64,000 nt of DNA from Phytophthora quininea (Eukaryota > Oomycota > Peronosporomycetes > Peronosporales > Peronosporaceae): positions 868,001 to 932,000 of the forward strand of contig JAAVTG010000043.1 in the NCBI GenBank assembly GCA_011947345.1, written 5' to 3'. A program made the position numbers and the translations under genes. Below the pieces are notes generated by a model. The model was not told the DNA's origin. It saw only the letters and a list, made by a program, of their open reading frames with translations, and did no database searches. Below are positions 33,605-42,593 of this stretch, one piece after another; within the stretch, counting starts at the first letter, position 1, and each line of letters begins with the position of its first letter.

Positions 33605-35010
33605 ATGCGCGGACAGAACGCCGGCGTGCTGGACGCCATGGCGCTGAGCGACGTGAGCGAGTCCGAGGACAGCGACGTGGAGCTGCTGCACGTCATGGAC
33701 CCATCGGACCCGCGTGCGCACCAGCCCAACCTCTCTGTGCAGCCCACGCGCAGCAGGAACGACAAGGGCGAGCCGACCTCTCGCTGGGACGATGATGACG
33801 TGGGCGAGCCCATCGCCGTGGACAGCGACAGCGAGCCGAAAGCGGCGGAAGTATCTCCGCCACTGAAGAAGCCGCGGGTGACGCTATCCAAGTGGGCACA
33901 GAAGCGCTTCCTGGTGCCGTTCAGCGAGCGCCAGCTTCCGCAGCTCGAGGAGCCGCCTATGGAGCCACTGAACGACTTTATCCTGAGCGACTTTGGGTCG
34001 AGATATAGAGGAGGGACGGGGACGTACAAATAGAGAAGAAGGAGCAAGCGTTGGAAGGGAAAGAGAAAGAGGAGGAAGAGCAGCACAAGATGCAGGTGGG
34101 GGTCCCTCTCTTTGATTCGATGCAGGAAGACAAGCAGGACAAGAAGAAGGACAAGAAGAGGGAGCCCAAGGACGGCCGCAAGAAGAAAGAGAGCAGGTAC
34201 TTCGTCACAGATCTGGCCATGAAGTGCTATAACTGCGGAGAGATCGGTCACATGTCCAACGTCTGCGTCAATGACAAGCTCCAGCAGCCCTGCTACTATT
34301 GCGCACTGCGCGGACACATGGCCTGGGAGTGTCCGAACTTGCCCTGCGCCAACTGCATGCAATTGGGTCACCAGGAGCAGGATTGCACCAACCGCAGCTT
34401 GAATCTCGACCCGTGCGGCATTTGCGGACGCTCCGACCACGTGGATGAAGACTGCGAGAATGTCGGCAACCAGAAACTGACGTGCATGGTCTGCGCGGAG
34501 GTTGGTCACCTCAGCTGCGTGCCGGTGCCGCCTCCAGCTGACCGAAAGGTCTACTGCCCGTACTGTGGAGCAAATCACATGCTGCAAAAGTGTGATATGT
34601 ACGATGAACCGGAGGCGACGAACTTTACGACTCGATCAGGCAGTGGCCGCTCAGTGCAAAAGTGCTTTGTGTGTCAGGAGGCTGGGCATATTGCTGCAGA
34701 GTGTCCCGTGCGTCAGAACGGATATGGTGGAGGGAGCTGCTATAAATGCGGCGGGTACGGCCACTACGCAGCTGATTGCAATAGGAGTTCTGGCAGCAGA
34801 AGCAATAGCAGTAGCAGCAACCGACGAGTGAGTGGTCGCAAACGTGGACGAGATGTTGAAGACGAGTACCCAGACTACAACGATTACGAGTACGATGACG
34901 ACGAAGACTACTACGTTCGTGGAAACTCCTCCAGGAGCAGCAAAAGAGCCGCAGCCGAGGTGGATCTCGAAGAAGCTCAAACAATCACGGCAGTTCGTAT
35001 CCGCGACTGA
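33605..35010 (+). CDS. CCHC zinc-knuckle protein, AIR1/2 (ZCCHC7)-like RNA-surveillance factor
   Basis: AIR proteins are the RNA-binding subunits of the TRAMP polyadenylation complex that feeds nuclear RNA to the exosome. From the ATG at 33605 an acidic Ser-rich N-terminus ([14 protein letters not shown]) precedes [13 protein letters not shown] and a Lys/Glu-rich stretch. A run of zinc knuckles begins near 34220: [95 protein letters not shown] and [14 protein letters not shown]. The C-terminus is acidic and Tyr-rich. The frame changes at about 34020 in GGGACGGGGACG; one base restores continuity. CNBP-type proteins are the alternative, but the number and spacing favour AIR. Confidence 0.78.
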
Positions 35011-35197
35011 ATGAAGCGCTGCCGACGAGGCCGTACCGGAACAGCAACAGTGGCTACAGTGATCGAAGACACCACAGCCGTCGATAGATGCCTAGAAATC
35101 ATGCGGATAGGCACAGCGAGTCACTCAGTCGTCACTGCGGATCGAAGAGGTGTGACTTGCAACGCTTTAGAGAGATTTGGTGGTGGTGCAGTTGAAT

Positions 35198-36756
35198 CTA
35201 TTTCCTCTTGATGAATTTGGACACGTTGTCGTACAGCTTGAGCTCTGTGAACTTGGTGTCGAGTGTGGCGAGGCAGATGGCGAACCCCTGGAGTGGGCTC
35301 AACGGGTGCTGCAGTCACGTGAGAGGACAAACCATTTGTGAGTCTGGTGGGGTATCGTGGCGAAGGTCGTCGACGTACCTTGACATCCATCGTAAAAGTG
35401 TTTTTGTGGCATTTGCATTGCACACGAGGTCCTGGTGGCTGGCACGATACTCTCCCGAATTGCAGGATGGTTTCATCACCATGGGCCTGAGCAACAGAAA
35501 ACACAATGTCAATGCTTGCCAAAAGCAAGAAGCTTGCGCAAGGGTGCCTTACGCCGCTCTGCATCTGGAAGTTTTTGATCGAAGGCATATTGACGCGTCC
35601 GCCAAAATCCAGCACGTGGCCCCCTTTTTCTCATCAAAGTGCGGCCGCTTGTTGCGCAGTACTATCAGCTTTTCTCCAGCAACATCGCTATCGGCTCCAA
35701 GAGGTTTGTCTTTCCACGTCGCTGCTGCTCCATTGGACTGGACGTGCGGAATCTGCGCGACAAGTTGTCCGGGCCCCATTTCGTCGTATGAGAATTCGAC
35801 GGCAGCCAAAATGTTGCGCACACTCGCCTCCAGTGCTGTCTTGTCGGGACTCATGCCGTCGTCAAACACAGTGTACTCAGAGCCTGACTGAATGGGTTGG
35901 TCGTGTCAGTGTGGTGATTATGAGGAAGGAATCAACTGATGAACTCACCCAGTTTCCTCGCAGTTTTCCAATGTTGAGCGCGCTACGTCGATTTGTCGGA
36001 TGCTGCTCCATCGTGAGCAAATAGTTTGAGGTTTTGCTGCTGGATCGCTTTTGAGCGCATACTAAGAATTGCTTGCCCGACTCGAGGATGAGACGATACA
36101 CTGGGTGGAGCCGATTAAGGCCTTGACGATCACGCTCGACGTAGCACTGGAAGATGATGTTAGCGCTGGTTCTTTATCAAGAAGGTTATGGGGACGTTCC
36201 ACTTACACGAATTGCAGAAGTGCCTTTTACTGGAGCACGCATCACAAAGCACCGCAGTGCGTCAATCTCACCGCGTGTTCGCACTCCAGACACTGCAGCT
36301 TCAGTGTGAGGGTCAGCAGCCTTGAAGAGTTCTCGGTTGGCATGGGTCACGCGTGCTGCGGCACAACAGAGATGCTAAAATGCTGACTTATTCCTTGCTG
36401 AAGATGCTATTACCTTCGTGCTCGTGATCCGAGTCATCGGATACCTCGCCTTCCGAGATGTGGCTACGACTGCGGCTGCTACGTCGAGAAGTTGCTGTGA
36501 TCTCGTCCCTCGGAAATGAAAGTCGTCTCTTGTCGCTGCGTTGGGCTTTAGGGGTATGCACGCGGGCGACAGCAGGATCCGCTTCTTTTCCAGCGCCTTG
36601 ACTTGATAATTCAGTGCGTTTCGATGGCGGCGATGACGATCGTTGGTGACTGCGACCTCGATTCGGGTTAGCGGACTTCTCGTCTTCGTCGGAATCCTGC
36701 TGGAGCTCCGCCATCATCTGGTCGTATGTTGCTGACAAGCCTCGGTGGCGCGTCAT
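35198..36756 (-). CDS. Tubby-like protein
   Basis: Six exons with phase-consistent introns at 36356-36413, 36147-36206, 35888-35948, 35487-35552 and 35309-35378. The Ser/Arg-rich N-terminus (MTRHRGLSATYDQMMAEL) is disordered. The Tub domain begins TSAIRCYVERDRQGLNRLHP and contains KTSNYLLTMEQHP, SALNIGKLRGNW, SEYTVFDDG, VLDFGGRVNMPSIKNFQM, ILQFGRV, FTMDVK and HPLSPLQGFAICLA, ending in KFIKRK. The Tub beta-barrel binds phosphoinositides such as PI(4,5)P2 and in animals links to ciliary trafficking, which fits a zoosporic organism. One frame change near 35645 in AAAAAGGGGG. No F-box seen. Confidence 0.87.
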
Positions 36757-37665
36757 GGCAATCGAAGTTGTGCGAGGCTTGTAAAAAATGCAACCGTTGA
36801 GCAGTCGTTTTGTCTCGGCGACAAAATTACCTAAAACCTGGTAGTGGACACGGGCAACGGCAAGAAATCATGACACAGCATGCAGTTCTGTATGGATATT
36901 CCGCCAGCTACAGGTGTTTAAATGGTATCTTCGTCGGGTGAGTGGATGCAGTTCCGAACGATTCCTTCGGGAGCTCACAAAGCGAACGAGAACTTGACAA
37001 CACCATCGTCGAGTAAACGCTGGCAATCCAAAGCTGCCAAGGTTTACCCCCATAGAGCTCATTTCCAAGCAAATCGTCGTCTTGAAGTGCAAGTGCTTAC
37101 CAGACTCGGTAATTCACCATAACATCGCCAAAAACTCTTTTCGTTGCCGCCACGCGGTATCTGATTCAGGTCGAAGTCGAGAGCCCCTGCTCCCGTGATC
37201 GAACTACTGAATACCAAGACCCCCACTCTCGTTGGCGCCACCACCACCCCTGCTGTCAACAGCTACTAGTAGCGTAGTTGATTGAAATTGAGGGAAATAT
37301 CATGGGTCGATCATGTTGCGTGAGAGTTATTGGTAAAATAAATTTAATATACATTCAATGGCATCGGAATCGTTTCCTACTTTTTGATAGTGTATTTAGC
37401 CCGAACAGCCTCGTGAGAGAGTCGTACTTGTTTAAGGAGTTTACTCGCCTTCCGCGCCTCGAGTTGTTGTGTGTGAACTTTACGAGCCTACGGTATAATA
37501 ATATTATGTGCCTCTGCTTACACCACTGACGGCACATCGTGCTCGATGCTCGTAGCATCACGGTGGCATCAACAATACCCAACATTGATCTCTGAGCAAC
37601 AAGCCGAGCATCAGTTTCCAATTCGAGGAATTGAAGCAAACTCAAGAAACGATCAAACATCCAAC
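36757..37665. other. Intergenic region with an AT-rich segment
   Basis: About 900 bases. The part after 37280 is noticeably AT-richer than the surroundings (TAATAATATTATG, AATAAATTTAATATAC). No coding feature is supported; possibly old repeat-derived DNA. Confidence 0.4.
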
Positions 37666-37878
37666 ATGAAGCTATTCAAGGCTGTTCTCATCGCTGTCAT
37701 CCTTTGAGTGGCCATAGCATCCTACGTCGAGCCTAGCAAAGCTCGCCGCACACCGACAGGCCCTTCCTCCCATCCCGCCACGGGTAATTCGTCTTCACTG
37801 CAAATGGCATCAAGGTCCAACCGAAATATCGATCGTTTAGGTCGACAAACCCCGCCGCCAAGAGAACCAGTCGGATAA
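37666..37878 (+). pseudogene. Possible small secreted protein with an in-frame stop in its signal peptide
   Basis: The frame from 37666 encodes MKLFKAVLIAVIL, a typical signal-peptide start, then TGA at 37705-37707, and stays open for 56 further codons (VAIASYVEPSKARRTPTG and a polar, basic remainder) to a TAA at 37876. With the stop read as an amino acid this would be a 70-residue secreted peptide. Likely a recently lost gene, or one base substitution in the sequence. Confidence 0.4.
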
Positions 37879-38724
37879 GTGATCTAACTCCTCAATGCCA
37901 TTGGCATCAACACTAACCTGCGTTTGTTTTTGATTAGCTCGTATTTTGAAAGATTTTTTACCGGGTCACCGGATATTCTGCACTTGCACAGCCAAAATGG
38001 CGGCGCTCTGCTTAGTTAGTGCAGGACACGAAGAAATGTACCGCACCATGCACGGGACAACATAATTGCCATATTCATACATGTAAGGGTGCGAGACTCG
38101 TGTTGAAGTCATGCTGCAAATTTGTTAGAACAACAAATTCCAAGATATCCGCACAAGGTGGAGAGGGAAGAACAAAAATTACTGCTTCTTGGAAGAGTGC
38201 AAACTGCTATTGTTTCCCACGTCACATGGAGATTGCGAAATGACACTCATTTCCGTGACAGAAATGCCTAACGTCGCTAATCTGCAACGTTTTCTAGAGA
38301 TGCGCTACCAATTCATGTATCAGCGTGCGACGGATCTCCATGGCGATTGCTCAGGGATTGCAAAACTGGTCCGGCAGTTGGGGCTTGAATTTCCGAAGGA
38401 CATTCTCCTAGAACGGCCGCAGATGAATTCTACGAATGGATTCTTGAGTAGGTAGATTGTCTAAGCTACCCCTACCAGACGAGAGGATTTCAACTCAACT
38501 TTGATAAAACAATAAAAGTCAAAACTCATAGACTTTTAGTTTTTGGATGCAAGACAGAGTGTCCCCGATCAGACCCCTCGGTGACCCGAAAAAATGAAAG
38601 ACTTCAACACAATCGAGTTTTGGGAAGTAAAATTGATTTGATTGTGAGTGTGCTCCGTATTTCCCTGAGCACAGCGTAGATGTAAACAAACTGAGGTCAT
38701 CCTTTGGCTGGGCATTGTTTTCCT
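37879..38724. other. Gene-poor stretch with a possible ORF remnant
   Basis: Two short overlapping plus-strand frames (38019-38243 and 38189-38455) share a run near KSANCYCFP / KLLLFPTSHG, suggesting one broken coding sequence, with EMRYQFMYQRATDLHGDCSG in the second. I cannot place it in a family; a mobile-element fragment is possible. Confidence 0.25.
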
Positions 38725-38859
38725 TCACTCTCTAGCCTCTCCGGTGTACGAGCCTTCGTCGCCACGGTAGTACGGGCCTCGGTTTTGAGCATCAGTAGCA
38801 GAAGCGATCTGCACCAGCACAAACGCGACGACGACGAAAGCAGCAGAGATGATCTTCAT
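38725..38859 (-). CDS. Small secreted peptide, 44 residues
   Basis: The ATG at 38859 starts MKIISAAFVVVAFVLVQIAS, a clear signal peptide, leaving a mature peptide of about 24 residues rich in Asp, Glu, Gly and Tyr (RGPYYRGDEGSYTG) ahead of a stop at 38725. A near-perfect oomycete core promoter stands at 38903-38918, about 50 bases upstream, which is the main reason to believe it is a gene. No cysteine. A truncated copy of its upstream region is found 230 bases away. Unknown function. Confidence 0.5.
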   Translation of the reverse strand: MKIISAAFVVVAFVLVQIASATDAQNRGPYYRGDEGSYTGEARE

Positions 38860-38902
38860 GGCGACTCGGTTCTTATTCTGCCAATGCCCTTGTCGAGCGA
38901 GG

Positions 38903-38918
38903 GAAGTTGGAGAATGAT
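38903..38918 (-). promoter_or_regulatory. Oomycete Inr-FPR core promoter of the 44-residue peptide gene
   Basis: The minus strand reads ATCATTCTCCAACTTC, matching TCATTYYNCAWTTT almost completely. Confidence 0.55.
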
Positions 38919-39076
38919 CGATCGACCAGCAGCATGCCAGCTGCCAGAAAGACGGTCGCTGACATCAGTCCGGGTTCGTTAACCTGGAGTCGTCGTAAAC
39001 ACAAACACTTTATGGATCTTTCTCGCTTTATGCGTGGAATGCTGTAGACTGTAGATTTTCATCCATTGTCAACGTG

Positions 39077-39160
39077 CGATGATCTTCATGGTGATTCAGG
39101 TTAGTATTCTGCCAAAATGTGTGAGATCTGCGAGGTAAATTGGAGAATGCTCAACACTAG
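39077..39160 (-). pseudogene. Truncated duplicate of the small secreted peptide gene 5' region
   Basis: Minus-strand sequence upstream of an ATG at 39090 matches the region upstream of the ATG at 38859 (shared GATGATCTTCATGG and TTGGAGAATG on the plus strand), including a promoter-like GCATTCTCCAATTT at 39137-39150. The frame reads only MKIIAR before TGA. A decayed tandem copy keeping its promoter but not its coding region. Confidence 0.45.
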
Positions 39161-39593
39161 CAATGCCATCTCTGCAGCCAGAGGCCCTCACCTCCTTCTC
39201 GTGTTTACTTCGTCATAAACATCTAGCAAAGCTGCCAAGAAGTATTTGTTTACCCTCGAGGCCCTGTATTCGATATTGGCATGGCCGTTTTAGTCGATGC
39301 GGCTCTCCAACAACGATGCTTTGCACCACCGAGAAACACACACCAATGCGACGGAGATGGATACTTTTTCAACTTCTCTGTCATGGAGTCGCCATTAGCC
39401 AATTTTTCCCGTGAGCTGCCGATGCTTCTTGCTTGGTATCGCGCCGTCCGACGTTCGTTCGATGATCCCAGCTGATGCTTCCAGCCAAAAAGTGGGTAAA
39501 ATTCCCATCCCAGGCCTTTGCATACTGGCTCGCTCTCTGCCCAGCCCATGATGCGATCCCGAGCTTTGACTTGCGCCATGGGCTCCACGTCGA
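39161..39593. other. Intergenic region
   Basis: Overlapping frames on both strands of up to 180 codons, none with recognisable content. No gene is called. Confidence 0.4.
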
Positions 39594-39611
39594 CCATTCT
39601 GCAATTGGACT
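39594..39611 (+). promoter_or_regulatory. Core promoter shared with the repeat-rich surface protein gene
   Basis: CCATTCTGCAATTGGACT fits the oomycete initiator and is identical over 17 bases to the element upstream of the gene at 46999. It lies about 100 bases before the ATG at 39706. Confidence 0.55.
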
Positions 39612-39705
39612 TCGCGCGGTGATCGCTTCCCCCAGGCATTCCGACCAAAAACGGACTTGACCCGACGACGCTGTCAACCAATTTCCAAAGCACCGAAAGC
39701 GAACC

Positions 39706-40073
39706 ATGCAGCTTATCAAGACCCTCCTCATTGCGGCCGTTCTGGCCGCCGTTAGCGTGAATGGCGCCGTGATGGGCGGAAACCAGCAGCAACAGGTTGA
39801 CGACAGTTCGTCGGCTTCGGACTCGAAGGATGACACCCCGCCCCCACCGAGAAGGGCTACAACCTCAAGGAGATCAGCTTCCAGTCAGGCGACATCGTCG
39901 ATGAGGAGAAGCACGAGGAGAAGGAATCCAACAAGACTATGCCCGTTGTGGCCGCCGTCGGAGCTTGTGCGGTCGTCGGTGTACTCGCAGCTGTGTACGT
40001 GAAGCGCCGGAGCGAAGAGGAGAAGCTCCCAGGCGAGATCTTTACTATCGACGACAAGAACTCGGTGCTGTAA
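39706..40073 (+). CDS. Small type I membrane protein with SF-x-SGD juxtamembrane motif and IFT-x-D-KNS-x-L tail
   Basis: Signal peptide MQLIKTLLIAAVLAAVSVNG, a short Gln/Ser/Asp-rich ectodomain, then (after one missing base in a C run at about 39840) GYNLKEISFQSGD, a transmembrane helix containing AAVGACAVVGVLAAVYV, the stop-transfer KRR, and the cytoplasmic tail ending FTIDDKNSVL. The large protein at 46999 shares the signal peptide style, the K-(E/D)-(I/V)-SF-(Q/K)-SGD segment, AAVGACA in the helix, KRR and the tail. About 120 residues. Unknown family; probably a surface protein with a conserved cytosolic or sorting tail. Confidence 0.65.
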
Positions 40074-40171
40074 GCCAGCGACGATGTCTTATTACGTGGG
40101 TAGCACTAAGTTACAATGAAGTGTTTGTGAACGATAAACCCACTGCGTGGCGTCCTCTACAGTCGAAGGCC

Positions 40172-42436
40172 TCAGCATTGAATTGCACAGGACGAAACTT
40201 GCCACCACGGAATTCGCTGAAGACGTTTATCATCTAGCCGCCACATTTCTGGTTGCGTACTCACCAGCGATCTCATGCCTTTATCTGTTCCATTGACAAG
40301 TGTCCACACCAACACACGGTGATTCCACAGAAACGAGAAGGACCGGAACGGAGCCATTGCCGTCACTTGGTCCCATTCATCAAAGGATATCAGGTATTTG
40401 TCCCCGTACACAAGGAATCCGAGACGAACTAACTCGTAGCTGTTGATGTAGGCATGCGGACATGTTTGGTCAGATTTTGTAAGTGTTGGGGAAGACGATG
40501 GAGCCACTGAGTTCGTGCTCCTACTGGTCGACGATGTCGTAGTGATCGCTTGGCTTGCAGTGAGTGCTGCCGTGGTCGAAATAAGCAAGTACGCTGGCGA
40601 GATTCCTACGCCACCCGCGTGATCAACCCGAAGAGCTAAGGCTTTCTCAATCCCGTTGAATGCTCTCTTGTAGTTTCTTCGAGGCACTGGAAACGAACGC
40701 GAAAGCAGCAGCGGCACCAGATTGGCACCGAGCAGAGCTAACTTGACGATGAACAGCAACTTGACTCGACCATTCATTCTGTACGCCACGTCGGTCGTGA
40801 AATAGTCAACAAGTTTGAGCGTCTTGACTTCGTCCGAATAAACCAGAGTCGCCACTCGGCCGTCGACACCTTCCAGCCACCCTGACAAAGCCAACTCGCC
40901 GCGGAAGTAATGCATCAAACACAGCAATGCGACGGTGGGTGTGAACAGCACGTCGGACATTCGTCGGCGCAGGATCTTCGCTAACAGATTGAGCAAGCTG
41001 AAGTACATGAGCATCAGCTGTGCGATGGCTGGGTAGATGGAAAACCACGCCTGCGAAAGTCCGTACTGCTCGCCTTGGAAGTTGCAGCCGACCGTCCAAA
41101 ACGCTGTCAGCAGCATATTTAGCTGCGGAAGCATCGACACTAGCAGAAATGTGAACGTTCTAGAGTTGGACACGCAGCCGATGCCTCCACCAAAGATCTC
41201 CAAATTCCCCTCTGCGGCTCCGTTGTGTAAAGCGACCAGCGACATTATCCACCGAAACAACACCAAACCGACCGAGACATTCGACACCAGCGTTTGCCAG
41301 TCGTAGGAAATGCGCACCGTCCTGACTTGCTCCGCTTCGTACCGAAAGAGTCCATACCGTGAGCCATTGGCGATGGTGATCGAGCTCATTCTGCGAGTGT
41401 AGCTGGAAGCAATGAATTTTGGCCCCCACTGTGCGATCCTCGGACCAGTCAAACAGTTTTCCTCGGTCGAGCAATTCTTCTCGAGTCCTGTCCGCATGTC
41501 GAACGTTCGGTACATCATGTAGTATGGTGCTCCAACATATGAGCTCGTGACGTCCGAGAACCATTTCCCGCCGTCTAAATCTTCGTACCAACCATTTCGC
41601 CAGCTTCCTCCATCTTTCTTGAGAAATTCGACAGTACGGTCTTGACGAACCGTTTGATTAACCCCTCGAATTTTCGCAGTATCGCTACCACCGTTTGCTG
41701 CACCAAAGTACGCGTCTTCGAGACGGAACACGCACGAGTCGCCACCCCACGTTGGAATTGCGTGACGACCGTACTGAGAGTTATCCCAGTAGGGCATGAT
41801 GAGAATCGGCAGCGAGTTGGGAATTTTAAACAAGCGATTGCTGGTCGCGCTTTCGACGACCCTGAGATTGTCGTCGGCCAGGTTCGAGTACCCCAAACTC
41901 TTGCAAGCGTCAATGATATTGTTGATCGTGCTTGCAATGAGCTGACATGATGTTCGGTAGGAATTCAACGCTGCTGAGTCCAACGTATCCGTAGATAATC
42001 CAACCCGCCGTTGGACGAGTCGATAGCCGTGTACTGCTGTCCCCGTGGAGTCCTCTAAAATCGATTCGACTCCTTCGTTAGCCAAGAGCGAGCTCACAAT
42101 TCTCGGCTCGTAGAAGTTCCGACTGAAACGAACACACGCCACGACTCGGTCCGCGAACGGGATGTCGTTCGTCCCCACAATGTTGTACAGCCCAAGCGAT
42201 GGAACGCGCCCAAAGGTTAGATATTTGGATGAAGTGGTTGAATTCCAGACAGCCCCGCTTAACTGGGCCAGCACGAGCACAGTGATGAATAGGCAAGTAC
42301 TCCAGTGATACAGAGCGCAAAAACTTCTTGGACGTGGCGCCTGGGTCTCCTCGACATGCCCAATATTGGCAGGCTTGTACAACTGCGTTTGGACATCTTG
42401 AATCGTTGGAGAATTGCAGGGACTTTGAAGAGCCAT
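40172..42436 (-). CDS. Large multi-pass membrane protein, uncharacterised family (copy C, intact)
   Basis: 754-residue intact frame and the best reference for the family. Start at 42436 (MALQSPCNSPTIQDVQTQ). One helix near residue 50 (STCLFITVLVLAQLSGAVW), a luminal domain with sequons, FGRVPSLGLYNIVG, DIPFADRVVACVRF, EPRIVSSLLA, LEDSTGTAVHGYRL, NLADDNLRVVE, LPILIMPYWDN, DSCVFRLEDAYFG and WRNGWYEDLDGGKWF, then helices VGLVLFRWIMSLVAL, SMLPQLNMLLTAFWTVGC, AIAQLMLMYFSLLNLLAKIL, DVLFTPTVALLCLMHYF and FIVKLALLGANLVPLLL. The cytoplasmic end has ELVRLGFLVYGDKYL and WNHRVLVWTL and finishes SCAIQC. Same strand as copy D, 157 bases downstream of it. Confidence 0.82.
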   Translation of the reverse strand: MALQSPCNSPTIQDVQTQLYKPANIGHVEETQAPRPRSFCALYHWSTCLFITVLVLAQLSGAVWNSTTSSKYLTFGRVPSLGLYNIVGTNDIPFADRVVACVRFSRNFYEPRIVSSLLANEGVESILEDSTGTAVHGYRLVQRRVGLSTDTLDSAALNSYRTSCQLIASTINNIIDACKSLGYSNLADDNLRVVESATSNRLFKIPNSLPILIMPYWDNSQYGRHAIPTWGGDSCVFRLEDAYFGAANGGSDTAKIRGVNQTVRQDRTVEFLKKDGGSWRNGWYEDLDGGKWFSDVTSSYVGAPYYMMYRTFDMRTGLEKNCSTEENCLTGPRIAQWGPKFIASSYTRRMSSITIANGSRYGLFRYEAEQVRTVRISYDWQTLVSNVSVGLVLFRWIMSLVALHNGAAEGNLEIFGGGIGCVSNSRTFTFLLVSMLPQLNMLLTAFWTVGCNFQGEQYGLSQAWFSIYPAIAQLMLMYFSLLNLLAKILRRRMSDVLFTPTVALLCLMHYFRGELALSGWLEGVDGRVATLVYSDEVKTLKLVDYFTTDVAYRMNGRVKLLFIVKLALLGANLVPLLLSRSFPVPRRNYKRAFNGIEKALALRVDHAGGVGISPAYLLISTTAALTASQAITTTSSTSRSTNSVAPSSSPTLTKSDQTCPHAYINSYELVRLGFLVYGDKYLISFDEWDQVTAMAPFRSFSFLWNHRVLVWTLVNGTDKGMRSLVSTQPEMWRLDDKRLQRIPWWQVSSCAIQC

Positions 42437-42593
42437 GGACGACAAAGTCGCTTGTCCACCGCGTGCAAAACTGCTGTGGACCTCCCAGAATAAAAAGATC
42501 AACCTGCCTGCTTGACGAAGTTCATGTGAATCGAACGAAAAGATAACGAGATTGGGACATTCGTACAAGTTTATTAGCTCCTTCGTGTACTCA

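Noticed and set aside
36922..37122. Short plus-strand ORF upstream of Tubby
   Set aside because: 66 codons with no homology; overlaps an equally long antisense frame.
37280..37560. Possible solo LTR or transposon end in the AT-rich segment
   Set aside because: No terminal repeats, target duplication or coding remnant could be seen by eye.
39250..39792. 180-codon minus-strand ORF
   Set aside because: Overlaps the promoter and start of the surface-protein gene and has no recognisable content.
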